Below are positions 49,370 to 61,825 of a DNA stretch of 64,000 bases, one piece after another. The notes under the pieces were generated by a model. It ran no database searches, was not told the origin of the DNA, and worked only from the letters and a program-made list of their open reading frames with translations. The translations under genes and the position numbers were made by a program. The DNA is from Trichoplax adhaerens (taxonomy: Eukaryota > Placozoa > Uniplacotomia > Trichoplacea > Trichoplacidae): NCBI RefSeq assembly GCF_000150275.1, contig NW_002060953.1, positions 1,714,465-1,778,464 of the forward strand, in the 5' to 3' direction. How positions within the stretch are numbered: the first letter of the stretch is position 1; each line of letters begins with the position of its first letter.

Positions 49370-51341
49370 TCACTTCCTCGAATTCTTTGCTTTTCTAATC
49401 GATTCGTATAATTCATTTAATTTCTTTTCTAATTCAGCCGTTGCTTGTTTATTGACGAGGATTTTGATATATAAATCTCCAGTAATATAGATATAGAAAT
49501 CTGTTCCTGTAGATGAGACTAACTCGCCCTGTGGTCTTATATCTTCAATAATGACTGCTACCATATCCTTTTTTTTGTCACTGGCGTAGCTGATTTCCGA
49601 ATAGCAATTCTTTGATTCGATATATTTCTTACTCATAAACGGCACAAACACCTACAGAAGATCATAGTGAAGTAATATCAAATTAGCTGTCAGAATGAAA
49701 CAATTATCCCAAGGTATTAATCTGCTTCTGATTTAGCCTACAAGTTCGGAAATTTAATAACGCTGTATAACACCTATAACTGCATCATATCCGAAGAAAA
49801 CCTAAATACCAAGCATCCATTCTTAAACATAGTGAATGAATATCAGCTTAAAATATTACTGTAAGAATTATCTTTACTTCAGTGTAACTTGAAATGAATA
49901 CTATTCAGCTAGTAAATATTTTCGTTATCATTATACCACCTTCAATTGATGCTATCTCAGAAGATTTATAATTAAAGTTATTCCTTTTACTGCTTCTACT
50001 TGAGAAAACGTAGCTGAAGAATGCAGTAAGTAAAAGTTAACTGAATAAATAAATATGAAGTCTTATTCGATATATCCTTTATTTGGTCATATAGTCGAAT
50101 AATATCTATTCCAATAGCATGGTAGTATGCTAAGTGGTTGCGATATTCAGCCGGTTATCTGCTATTATAGTGAAGCAGCAGATACAACTGCTCAATAAAA
50201 ATAAGTTTTTATACCCTAGACGCTAGGATAGCTTTAGAGATTTCCGGTAAAAGTTTCATTCCCCCACTGAGTTGCTCGTTGTCTATCCAACAGGTAATTC
50301 CTTTACTTTCCAGATATTTTTTTACATGAATGACGTCTTCCTTATTATCCCAGGAGTGGCTAAGAAATACATCTAACAAACAGATAATATCTCTTTTACT
50401 GGATACTCTCAAGCTAACGAAATATCCATATTTCTTAATCTCAGCCTTTATCGAATTCTATCAGTATACCGTAACTATATTTTGTTTGATCATTAACTGC
50501 AGATGCCTGATCAGTGGTATCCTTTCCAGCTAATAGTAAAAGAATGTGATAAGGAATACAGAAAGCATTTATTAAAACGAAAAATGGAAGTAAAAATATG
50601 AGCTAATTATAAGTGATGTACTGTCAATTTCTGGTTGAGTAGGTTAGTAATTTATCCTTGTAGCCAAAATTTGAATAAGAACACGTAGTCAATCGCTACA
50701 TAAGTCGATAATTCTATCACTTTATTCTACTTCCACAAGCTAATGAGAACAAAAAATACCGTAAAAGAAACTAAATTTATAGGTAAACAGATACGGTACA
50801 GTATGCATTCACGCAATAGCTGACAAGATCACTTATATTAACATTTTATATCTGTGTAAATAAATGTAAATTAATTATTGTACTAACCTTCATGAGAAAT
50901 GGGAGCTACTGACGTAACTGGGGTGGTTACAACTATATCAAAAAGAAAATTACCATATTCAGAGGAAATAGGGCTACCAAACGGCCTATTCTGTATCATT
51001 AAGCTTTTCAGAATCATCTTACCAGGACTAGGTTGGACACCTGAAATTGCATTCTTAGCTTGATTTTCCAATAAATTTCCTAATTCTTGGGCATTGTCAG
51101 TATCGTGATTCTTAAGTGCTTCACAAAATTTTAAAAAATCTCTATCTCCTCTTTTCTCCAAAATTTTATATAATTCAAAATTTTTTTCGTTATCATCCTG
51201 GATTCTTCTTAGTTTCGATGCTTCAGAACTGGACATAACACCATCAGCTGCTAGTTCATTAAGGATGTCATTTGTTGGCGTGTCATTACATATTCGCTTC
51301 ATGTTTTTTGTCAATACCTTTTTAATTTCTTTAGACAACAT
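49370..51341 (-). CDS. CARD-TIR protein (SARM1-like TIR with conserved glutamate)
   Basis: Exons 51341-51023, 50372-50215 and 49651-49370 join in phases 1 and 0 to give 252 residues. Exon 1 is a CARD (TPTNDILNELAADGVMSSSE, KILEKRGDRDFLKFCEALKN). Exons 2-3 are a TIR domain: box 1 DVFLSHSWDNKEDV, then GITCWIDNEQLSGGMKLLPE, then FVPFMSKKYIESKNCYSEIS and DMVAVIIED. The SHSW start, W-D-E-L-G segment and SKNCYSE motif resemble SARM1 and bacterial-type TIRs more than TLR/MyD88 TIRs. The Glu in NCYSE falls where the NADase catalytic Glu lies in SARM1 (WVHKE), so NAD cleavage is possible (inference). The donor at 51023 matches the CARD donor of the ROCO gene; a second phase-1 donor at 50888 would add 45 residues of linker (297 total). 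The CARD would drive oligomerisation, the TIR output. Confidence 0.85.
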
Positions 51342-52267
51342 TTTATTTATTGATTGTTGCTATATGATCTAGAAATAAAGCATGAATTTGAATTGTTACA
51401 GATGTTGAAAGATACCATTTAAAGTTGTTTAAAATCTGCTGGAATATCATTCATTAAATCTATGTCAAACTAGAAAATAAATGATATCGAAATAAAGCAT
51501 GATCGAATGTAACTGAATATATAGTAATGATTAGCAATGCTCATCAGTTTACTCTTTTAAAGAATTAAAATGATGCCAAGCAATATGAATCTGAAGCAAA
51601 ACGGATCAATTATATTTTATTCCAAGAGACATGAGTGAGAGTTTTCTTACAAAAATGAACAAAAATAGAGCCCTCCATGTTCAAGCTGTTAAAATAGCAT
51701 GCTTAATTAATACAATATTATGACCAGTGAGAATATATCCACATCGAGATCAATCTTTGACGCTATGATATCTCTTCTAGCTTCCTCTAATCGGATTGCT
51801 TAGACAGCCATTCTAAAACTAATAATATACAGTTATAATATCTCCTTTCGAACTTACGAAAGTAAATATCTACTTTAAGCTGAATTAGCTAGTGATAATT
51901 ATTGTAGCTTTCTATGAATAAAATAGCAGTGTCTTGGGGTTCTAATTTAGCTACTTTATCGCATTTACAAAGTTTCAGTACTGTACATAATTTAAGTAAA
52001 TTTCACGTTATCAAAGTATCAATCTTAATATTTAACTACAATTTACTCATTCCAAAATAGATGACGCGAAATCTTAGACTTTTAAGTAAAAGCCATTACT
52101 TACTTTAAATGCCAATAAAGTAAGAGGTACAGCTCAAGAATTAAAGACATACTTCATTCAGCAGAATACTGTGATAGCAGTACCTTGAATTCTTCTGACT
52201 TTTATAATAGAGAAGCGCTAATGAAAAACTGTAATAGTTGCTAGTTGTAGCAAGATACTAGACAAGA
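51342..52267. other. no gene seen
   Basis: AT-rich sequence between the CARD-TIR start and the left inverted-repeat arm. It should contain the CARD-TIR promoter; no clear TATA motif stands out in such AT-rich DNA. Confidence 0.45.
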
Positions 52268-53545
52268 TTACTTTCTATTCTAAGGTTAATTGCTCTTAGA
52301 AAATAATGAACGATATACTAATAACGAAAAAAGAAATATAAAGATTATGAATGCAGTAAAATTATTCTTCTATATGTTTCGCATAGAAGGACAGCTAAGT
52401 GTCGATAATCACTCTAAGGTAAATGTCCAGTAAATTAATCAGAACGCTAAATCGTGGATATTGAAATCTTACATCAAGTTATGTATGAAATGGAAGAGAT
52501 TACCATCTTATTATATTAGATTATATAAGAACTGATGTATAGATGATAGTGAAGTATTATTCAGAATCGTAGCATTACGTGTCCATACTAAGAATATCAC
52601 ACAGCAATTTGTTTACGGTTTTCATAAACAACTACTGAAAATACGTCTCAAAGATAGGCAAAAGCTTAGTGACAGTTGAAGAATGGCCGCAAAAACTTCT
52701 GCTAGATACATAATGATAACTTTGATGCTACTATTAGAGTTGTGTAAGCACATGGAAGATGAACAGACCTAATTCGACAGATATTATAACTTTTCAACGG
52801 GTGTGAAAAAGACAGAATTGAAGTTTATTTAGACTTTGCTCTATCTACTCTGTTGTAGGGTCAGATTGACGTACTTAATTCGGAAACTGCAGTGTATTGA
52901 CTCAATAGCAAGAAGTTGATCACGATCAAACAAGTGTTTACTACCATAACCGAAAGAGATCTACCGAAATAATTAGTCGAATTCAGTTACATTATATGCG
53001 TGCAATAACGTTTCTGGATACGGCAGTTTACTGTAATCGATTTTATTTTACTTAATTAAATTAGCATAAGTGATAATTCAAACGATCAAAGCGTGTAGCC
53101 TACCTGGTGTAAATCTGATGTAAATCTGATGGCAATCTAGGCTAAAGGCATAAAATGATTTTCTTCCTCTAAATTTAGGCTTCTACCACGAATAGTAAAG
53201 CATAATAAAGGCTTCAAATCGCATGATCATTTCTTCAATTGCATAATCCCATTTATCTGCGCAAAATCAGAAAATTTTTATACGGTATAGGCCAAGCAAA
53301 CTGTCTACAATATTTCTACTAACTTTGATAGTAAACATTATTGCTTGAGGAATTGATCTAGAATCAAGTATGCCAAGTGAGAGATGATTGATTACCGTAG
53401 CAACACGCCCACTATTCTTCCCTATCTGCATATCTAATTAGAAAAATTATAATTAGGCTCTCCAGTTGCAATGTTGATCATAATGGATTGGAAGAGAATA
53501 GATTTGTCGCATGCTGTCTACTTCGTGTTATAAAATAATTAGCTA
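52268..53545. repeat. 1.27-kb inverted repeat, left arm
   Basis: The reverse complement of 62735-63995, with near identity along the whole length (rare single changes, e.g. ACACGCCC/ACGCGCCC in the block near 53410). It contains no open frame of note. Similarity fades within about 25 bases after GCATGCTGTCTACTTCGTG at the inner end. The outer end is at or beyond the window edge in the right copy. Confidence 0.88.
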
Positions 53546-55769
53546 CGATTAGATATTTAATTTATTCTAATACTAGGATTGAAATCATTTTATTCCTTTA
53601 ATATCAACTATTAAAAGATGGTTGTGATTAAGAACTGACTGCTCAATGTCTCTACGAGTATATGCTTATACGCTGTAGTAGATAGATTTTACAATTCCTT
53701 AAGCTGATAATCCATTTACAGAAAATTGGAGCTATTAAAATTTCATCACGACAGCCATAACACCGTTAGATCATTAAGTGTAAGAGACTAATCTACTATT
53801 TAATGCTGACGTACTTTGTGTTACTGCTGCAATAAGCTCAAATTACGACATATATGTAATTAGAATGACTACAGTTACTTAATCTGCTAAAAATGCCAAC
53901 ACATGTGACTAATACGAAACTAGATTATAGTAAAAGAGGATATTTTGATGCAGTTAGATAACGATTAGTAACTATTAAGTATTAGCAGTATTGTCGTTCC
54001 AGAATACAAACTTATTTTTATAGCACCAGAATCAAATTTATACAATTATAATGACTAATAGTAACTCTTCTCATGCTCTGCGAGTTACGTGTGATTAATT
54101 ATATAGACACTTAACCTAGCTTTAGAAATTGACTTTAATAACAATAACTTTACGCCAAATATCACGACGGTGACTTGATGCAAATATTTAGTAAGTTACT
54201 CTTTACACGATTACTTAGGAATACCTTGTTTATGGCGTAATATGAGAATGGATCTATCAGATAGCATGATAATCGGCGGCAGAAAAATTAACGATTAGTA
54301 GTTAGTAGACAATATAAGCTTTATAAGCGCGACAGTTATAGAAACAAAAAGAATACGGAATGGATACCTGATACTATACTTGCCATATCACCAATCTCTT
54401 GATTGATATTTTGTCAGTAACGAACAGATTCTACTGCAATCTTTTTTGATGTAATGATTATATATTTTATTGCCGCGCACAAATAATTAGATTCAAGCAA
54501 GAAAAAGACAAATACTGAGCTTTGTAAAAGCCTTAAGTCAAATTAATTCTTTAGTCGAATCTGATTATAGTCATGCTTACGGTGTATGTAAGACGGTTAT
54601 TACAACAGTTGTAAGAATAGTTTGGTCTCAGTTGATAATACAGTATCATTGCAGTTGTAAATAAGGACAAGAAATACTCCATAAGGCATTTTAATATAGC
54701 AGTTCTTAAACGAAAACCTAATCTGAAAAGTACAGTAAAATAAAAGCACCCATTTCTTTTAATACGCAGTATCCAGGTAATTGGCATGTGTTAGAAAACT
54801 ATTACTATTCAAGTTTATAATTTAATTTCTAACAGAAACTTATCCAACATATAAATTATCGTCTTTATAGAAAATACGATATTTTTTATCATTCATACAC
54901 TTTTCTATACTTTCAAGAAATCTTTTGTCCAATAGTTTTGAGAACACTGTCAATATCATCGTATCAATTAAGAAATTTAAAGGATAGTTCATTATAAATT
55001 TATCTTTTATCAAATCTTCGCTTTAGTGTAAGGATTAATAGTTTAAATATGAATCCCAAAAATAATAATTCGTAATAGAACATACTTAGCTTTTGCTTAA
55101 TATTATTTAATAATTAATATGTTCGCTGGCTCATTAACAGCTATTTTAATCAGTAATGTAATCTATATTTTAATGTAAGTAGATGAGAAATCTAAATTTA
55201 GGTTTTTTATCCATAAAAATGAATGCAGCCATAAAAGTATTGTAATCTTCTATCATAATATCAAATTTTATGAAATTTTGTTATGCTACTCAGACCCCTG
55301 GCTATATCGATAAAATGATACAATCTAGTACTTTTGCTGAAATAAGCGAATATACTATTTAGTGTAAATATTTATGATTTAATAATGGTTTTGGTCTTAT
55401 TTATATCGTACCTTAAAATATCTCCAATCATACAATTATAAAAAGCCAGATTCTTGTTTACTATATCTGGATTATTATAATTTGTTAATGAGCCTCTAGC
55501 AATTCAAATAAGCTACCAAAATTTCAATGGGCACACGTCCAGCTGAACAGTGGCGATGATCTTGTAGTATAGACAAGTTCCATAAAAACTACCGGTTTCA
55601 CTTTACGAATCATTATTTAAGATGTAAGTTAATAAAACGATTTCAACTAATAATCTTGGATGATTACTGGTCTATTTTCATCATTAAAAGTAGAGCTAAC
55701 TGTTTCTCGAAATCTTACGCGGCATATTTGTCGAAAAATTTTTAGGATATCTTTCGCCGCTCGATTTAC
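53546..55769. other. no gene seen
   Basis: AT-rich sequence inside the inverted pair. The frame at 54551-54787 has no family resemblance. Confidence 0.45.
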
Positions 55770-56678
55770 TTAACTATCGAATTTTAACATTATCAGTGGA
55801 TTAATAATTGATACCGCTGCTGTAGTCGCAAACGAATAGTAGATAAATACGTATAATGCGCTATTCCGATTTCTGATTTGACGTTGCGGTTGTTGAGTAA
55901 AAGCCAGAGATAAGGTTGTTGCAAAATAAGGAACTGTAATAAGAAAATCAACCGATGTTGTAATGAGAAATGTTCGCATTAAAGCTCTTCCACCGTCACT
56001 CGCTTCTGTCCATCCTACTGAATTGATTTGCCTCGGTCGAACATATCTAACCACATAATGAATGATCTTCCAGTAAACTGCAATTAAAAATATTGTTGGG
56101 ATAATGTAAATTATGCTAGTATGTATTATTAAATAAACTGATATGTTAAAGCTGACGCGGGGAATATCGAAAAAATCGGGCTCATCTTTATAAATATCAA
56201 TAAAATATAGTAAAGGCAAGGATATGCTCACAGCAATAATGGCCACCGCAATCTGTCCTATAAGTGTGATATAATTTCTAATGATTGAACAACATCGTAC
56301 AGTAGGTGAAGAGATGAGAATATAATGGCTAATAGCTAAAGCATAAGCATAATATTAGTGCCCAAACAGCACTAGAAGTCGAAAGTGTGAAAGTCACAAT
56401 TCTACAAAACCATCAACCCGTCAACAAATTAAATATATTTCCAATGCTATAGGTAGAATACATAACTAATGAAAAATTAGCTACGATATCCGATACAGTA
56501 GCAATAAAAATTAAACGATAAGTACGCTTATAAAAGTATCGGTGATGAAATATTATAATCGGTAAAAATGTATTAATACAAAGGGCCATGCCGCAATTAA
56601 AACTGCGACGCTGGAAACCAAAGCATTTAAATTTTTATCATTTGCATTACTTGAACTATTGACAACAAGAGATTCCAT
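55770..56678 (-). pseudogene. class A (rhodopsin-like) GPCR pseudogene, intronless
   Basis: Read on the minus strand from ATG 56678, the sequence follows a seven-helix receptor across three frames. It opens with a glycosylatable N-terminus (VVNSSSNAND) and helix 1, then a frameshift near 56590. Helices 2-3 follow, with SDIVANFSLV and an in-frame TGA just before WFCRI, the conserved Trp and disulphide Cys at the top of helix 3. A second frameshift lies near 56350. From there the frame is open for 158 codons from 56246: helix 4 (GQIAVAIIA begins before it), helices 5-6 and the helix 7 motif NPLIM, a variant of NPxxY. The DRY position reads SHY. Length suits a single-exon receptor of about 300 residues. 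Ligand unknown. It lies between the 1.27-kb arms. Confidence 0.78.
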
Positions 56679-59138
56679 AAATAATGGATACTTTTAATTT
56701 TTATGCCTGTTAATTACAATAAAAACAATGTTAGGTGTAGAGCTGATAGAATCTATAAATCGATATCTTATTAATATAAAGCTGGTCAATAAATGTAGAT
56801 CGTGACTGATAAATCAAGATCTTATCGATTTAAATCTTTACGTTGGACGGTAAACAAGAACAAATATACTTCTCAATCTCGCCTAAACGATTTGAAGACC
56901 AAAGTATAAGATGACCCGCAATTCGAAATTACTGAATGATAGTAGACTAAGGCAAATATGAAAACTATGTTATCAACTAAAATCTTACTATACCATAAAC
57001 ACTAATTATACATGCTCTGTGTTTAAATAGTGCTGCGATGATATTAATCATTCGGAATAAGATATTTAAACTGCTTAATTGAGAAATAATAACGATAAAT
57101 TCTAACCGTCAACCTTTAATGCAATGAGATAGTGATGATATAAGCAAAGTAAATGAAATATAACTCATAATAACGGAAAAATTGTTATAATAAATTTTTG
57201 TGGATACTTGTATTTAAATGTAACGAGTTTGATTCTTCCTATTTAACCTTTTTGCATTCTGACTCAAATGAATAAACAACCAGCGATCCTTAAAAGTTTG
57301 TGACAATCCTGAATCTGCTAAATAATATCATATTGTATTCGTATTTATTGATAAAAAGTAATAAAATCGTAGACACTATTTAATACTGATTACTATCTAT
57401 ACAAAGAAGAAGTAATCTACGTTTTATAACATAACCTTATACTTTAGACAGTAAATACGTTCGTACAATGGAAGTATAAACTTCTTTTATGTTAATAATG
57501 ATACCACAATTTCTTATTAAGCAAGTCACAAAAAATTATATGCAACAAATGGATTCGTTAATATTTCACATTACCAAATACATCTACCTTAGAGTGCATT
57601 CTGAGGGTAAACTTTTAATAGCTGATACAGTTTAAAACATCTAGAAAGCTGGAAAATGTCATTAAAAACATGATCCAAAGTTAATGTTATAATTTATAGA
57701 CTAAAATCAGCGATTTCGAAGTAAATTACTGATTAGGCTGATAAAAGAGTATTTGTTAAATTTTTTGTAATGTTAATGGATTAACTTATACACTTAGGAG
57801 CATACTTGAAATAGTGTTGTTGTTTCTACACCATATTATATAATTTCTCCTGCTCCACCTCCTGTGGCTTAGAATAATTCATAGAATTTTAAAATATTAA
57901 AAACGTTTAATTTATATAAGGGATGCATCAATTTTATTATTAATTTATTCTAGGTGAATTGTATTTCGCTTAATAATTGCACTAACATTTTTTCCTTAAT
58001 TCCTTGCTCAAGATTCAAAAATAAATAAGCGGTGCCATCAAGAGCACAAAAAACAATATTTTACAGCTCTAGAACAAGCAGTTATCTAAAGCAATCAAAG
58101 GGTTGAGTAGCAAAGAAATGATCAGTAACGACTTTTTTCTACTATGTCTAACTTTGTTATAGTACTATAAAGATCTATAGCCCTTTTATTTGCGTAATTT
58201 TGCTAATAAATCGTCCTATTGGGCATATACAAATGTATCAATATCTCAACAATCGTGCTTTTATGCTATACGTATCCTGAATAAATTTTAGAGCGAGAGA
58301 TTATAGTTACTAACTAAACGGCGACAATTAAATTGTAAAATGTCTTACAATCAATTTAAGTCAAATATGAACTAAGATTATGATATTATTATAGATTTAG
58401 ATGAAAAAAAAGATTTCTAATCGATTGTACTTAATCTTTATGTTGCGTTTATCATACCGTATTTTTATACCATTTACAACCTTTTAAGTAGGATTTTAAG
58501 TCATTGTGAAATCTATTAATCTGCATTAACTATCTTCACGAGAAATTTTGCTGATATTATTTATCAACGTTACTGAACTCTTCTGGGCATATCTTATTTA
58601 AATTGCCAAAATCTTTGTACGTATTTTTTAAAATATCTCTTAGCGAGCCCTAGTTAACAACAACGCATCAATCGTAGAAGTTTTAGTATAACATTCATTG
58701 TTTTTTTATGTCATGGAAATGTTTTCTTTTTCTTCGTGAACATTTACTTTTAGTGATTTATTGTTGTCTATTCATAATTATAATGTTATTCTTGTTCTTG
58801 TTTGTTGTAATTTTATGACGTGACATGAAAGTCACATTCGGAAAGTTTAGTTAGGAAAATAGAAAATAAGGTGGAAATTGGTAAAGGTTGAGTTTATTGT
58901 TAATTAGTTAGACTGTTATTTTTATGACTGAATCTTAATGTTTAAAGGTTAATTTTTAAACTTTTATAATGTATAAATGATAGAAATTATGTTGGAAGTG
59001 AAGTTTGATGTATTTTATAGTAAACTTGCTGGTTTTATGGTGTTTTGTAAGGAAATAGTAGGGTAAATTGTGTCTGAACTTTGAATGATGTAGTAAATGT
59101 TTAGTTTAAGTACCTCTGACGGCTCTACGAAGCGATTC
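56679..59138. other. no gene seen
   Basis: Very AT-rich. I see no open frame or family resemblance. The GPCR promoter would have been at its left end. Confidence 0.5.
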
Positions 59139-59513
59139 GCCTATAAATGATAGTGTAATTAGAAAATTTAGAGGGAGAGTAGAAGAAGATTCTTTTGAAG
59201 AACTTGTTAAATTTAAAAGGCCTTCGGGGTCGAATTGTCGTAAGTTAAAATGGTCTTCTTTATGAAAGGTTGTTTGGTTGTTGACAGTTTTTAAGTCCGT
59301 CACTCATTTTATTAATACTAAAAGTTAAGTGTTTGTAAGGTTGTTCGGTTTATACTTTTCTCCATTTTATTTGTAATAAATTGCTGTTCGATTATTTCCC
59401 CAAATATTATTTGGGGACAAAGTTTCGTTAAGTCGACTGGAGTGCAACGAAAGTAGAATCAAAGTTTATTAAAGTTTTGTAGCTTGATCTTTACACTTTT
59501 CATTTCATTACAT
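59139..59513 (-). repeat. outward-facing element fragment, left copy
   Basis: Inverse copy of 61155-61532, about 85-90% identical. On the minus strand it contains TTTGATTCTACTTTCGTTGC, the ATTTGGGGAAATAA block, then an open frame starting MTDLKTVNNQTTF (to 59106). The frame is shared with the right copy, so it was once coding, possibly the start of a retroelement gag or a small ORF next to an LTR. Confidence 0.7.
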
Positions 59514-59569
59514 CAGAGTAAAATACGTACGAGTATAAGGTAGATAAAAGTTTAACGACCACATATAAG

Positions 59570-60498
59570 ATCCACAATGCCTTTTCTTCTGATCTTGAGC
59601 AGAGCTCACATTAGACGGCTTGTAGTTGCCGCAAAGCCTTCTATATTATACCATTTAATCGTGTGTCCCAAATATGACACAATGTTGCATGCGAAATTAC
59701 ACTTTTCTTCTTTAACACTAAATCCATATTGTCGCTATCGATCGAATACCAGTTCCAGGTGCTGCAAATGTTCCTTCCAATTTGCACTATAGAACATAAT
59801 GTCATCCAAGTAGACACTAGCAACTCCCGGCAAATCTTTTAGCACTGCATCCATCAAACGCTGGAAAGTAGCTGGAGCACTGTGTAATCCAATCGGCATA
59901 ACTTTAAATTCGTACAACCCAAACGGCGTTATAAATGCTGTTGTCTTTTGTGAATTCGGAGGTAAGGGAATTTGCCCATACCCCTTCGACTGATCAATAG
60001 TTGATATAAACTTCGCTTGCCGAATACGATCCAAAATTTCTGTTATCTTCGGTATTGGGTAGGCATCCATTTCGGTCACGGCATTCACTCTGCGAAAATC
60101 CACACACGGGCGATAAGTGCCATTCTTCTTCCTAACTAGCATCAATGGAGAAGCCCAAGGACTATTTGAGGGTTGAATCACATTCAGCTGCAACATTTTT
60201 TGGATTTCTTTTCTTACTTGCTCTCTTTTCGCGTAAGATAGCGGGTACGGCTTCATCTAATCGGTTCTGATTTCAGTAGTCGAATATTGTGCTCCACGAT
60301 CTCCGTCCGCCCAAGCTTCTTGGTAAACAATTCTTTAAATTTATTAATTAACTGTTGCAATTGCTTACCCTGGTTTTCACTTAATTGTTGCGGTACCTTT
60401 TCTTCTTTATGGAAATCTTCTAAACTTGCATTCTCATCTTCGATCTGCACGATCTGGACTGTCTGCATCTCGGATGATTTTATCAATTTCTTCAACAA
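59570..60498 (-). mobile_element. Ty3/gypsy-like retrotransposon pol fragment (reverse transcriptase), broken
   Basis: Minus-strand frame 60498-60253 is the linker before RT (LQQLINKFKELFTKKL, TEIVEHNIRL). It continues, after a frameshift at about 60255, in frame 60256-59735, the RT core: VIQPSNSPWASPLMLVRKK, RPCVDFRRVNAVT, the STIDQSKGYGQIP region, LYEFKVMPIGL, and the catalytic YLDD at about 59810. After a stop at 59735 the same frame continues with KCNFA and SYLGH motifs to about 59590. Protease, RNase H and integrase are missing. The 5' side is cut by the foldback half-element at 60504. Not functional. Confidence 0.88.
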
Positions 60499-60503
60499 AT
60501 TGA

Positions 60504-61080
60504 TGTAGTAAAGGACTAAGAGTAGAGTCCTTTATAGCTTTTAGTATGTAACTAGTATTATTTTACTATAGAAAATACCTACAAAGTGATAGTGTCTTTA
60601 AGTTTTACCTGCTAAATCATCATGTCGTCATCTTTTCTTATTCATTATTTTACAAGGCATTATATAGATTACTATAGAAGTAGCCCTAGAGCAATTACCT
60701 AATCTAAAGGAAGGGCGTTTGATCGTCTATTTAAATCGTAAGTGAATTTGACTTAGTAACAAAACCCTATCCTTAGAGAAATGGGATTTATAACATAACG
60801 GAAAAGTACTGTAATGTAGTCTATAATCGTACAGTTACCGTACAGTCTGACGCTAAAACATCAACTGTCAATACTCAGCGATACTAATGTCAGAAAACCA
60901 GTCGTAGCAGTCATATAAATTTTTTTGATAAGCGATTACTGTGATCTTTTTAAAAACCGAATTTTTCGGATTCGGATTCCGGAATCGGTCGGATTAATGT
61001 CCGATATAATTTTTCTGTTTTAATTTATGTCTGATATTAATTTTCTGTGGTAATTTTTGGATTTTAGTTTACGAAAAATA
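60504..61080. mobile_element. foldback element, half copy (left arm plus centre)
   Basis: Matches the left arm and centre of the 20361-21457 element (TGTAGTAAAGGACTAAGAG start, ATCATGTCGTCATCTTTTC, CGGATTCCGGAATCGG and TTTTTCTGTTTTAATTTATG in the centre). The right arm is missing. The end TGTAGTAAAGG abuts the pol fragment directly, so it inserted into or recombined with the retroelement. Confidence 0.8.
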
Positions 61081-61154
61081 TCGTAAGAGTTGATTTTTGA
61101 AATTTAAACTTTTTGTTATGAATTTGAAACTTTAGAATTTTATGACGTGACTTT

Positions 61155-61532
61155 GTAATGAAATGAAAAGTGTAGAGATCAAGCTACAAAACTTTAACAA
61201 ACTTTGATTCTACTTTCGTTGCACTCCGGTCGACTTAACGCTAATACTTTGATACCAAATAAAATTTGGGGAAATAACCGAACAACAATTTATTACAAAA
61301 CAAAAATGGAAAGAAGTATAAACCGAACAACCTTGCAAATACTTAGCTTTAAGTAATATTAAAATAAATGACAGACTTAAAAACTGTCAACGACCAAACA
61401 ACCTTTCAAAAAGAAGAACGTTTTAACTTACGACAATTCGACCCCGAAGGCCTTTTAAATTCAACAAGTTCTTCAAATAAAATCTTCTTCTACTCTCTCT
61501 CTAAATTTTCTAATTGCACTATCATTTATAGG
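61155..61532 (+). repeat. outward-facing element fragment, right copy
   Basis: Inverse of 59139-59513, reading to the right. Its open frame (61368-61550, MTDLKTVNDQTTFQKEERFN) is alignable with the left copy for about 40 residues and then runs into the LTR-like repeat. The pair brackets the pol and foldback fragments. Confidence 0.7.
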
Positions 61533-61538
61533 CTTCGT

Positions 61539-61825
61539 ATTCCTTTTTAGTTAGTTAGTCGGTTAGATAGTCAACTAGTTTTTCAATTGATATTTAATTG
61601 TAAAGACTATAATCTTGGGTGCCGAGATTTCTTCAGTATTAAATGATAGTAAATCTCTGACTTTCTCGTCTACACTATCTGTGACGCTATAATTATACCA
61701 TAATATTCGGTCGTTGGAACTGAATTATTTGGTGATATAGCTAATCTCGCCTCTTAAGTTAGTAAGTGGCGTTCTCCGCAACGATTGGCGTGTGTAGACT
61801 ACTTTGTCACTAGTGGTGTGTGACA
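61539..61825 (-). repeat. LTR-like dispersed repeat, copy 2
   Basis: Inverse copy of 1923-2209 (about 95% by eye), lying head to tail with the outward fragment at 61155-61532. The association with gypsy-type sequence supports an LTR origin, though no second LTR in direct orientation is present in the window. Confidence 0.55.
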
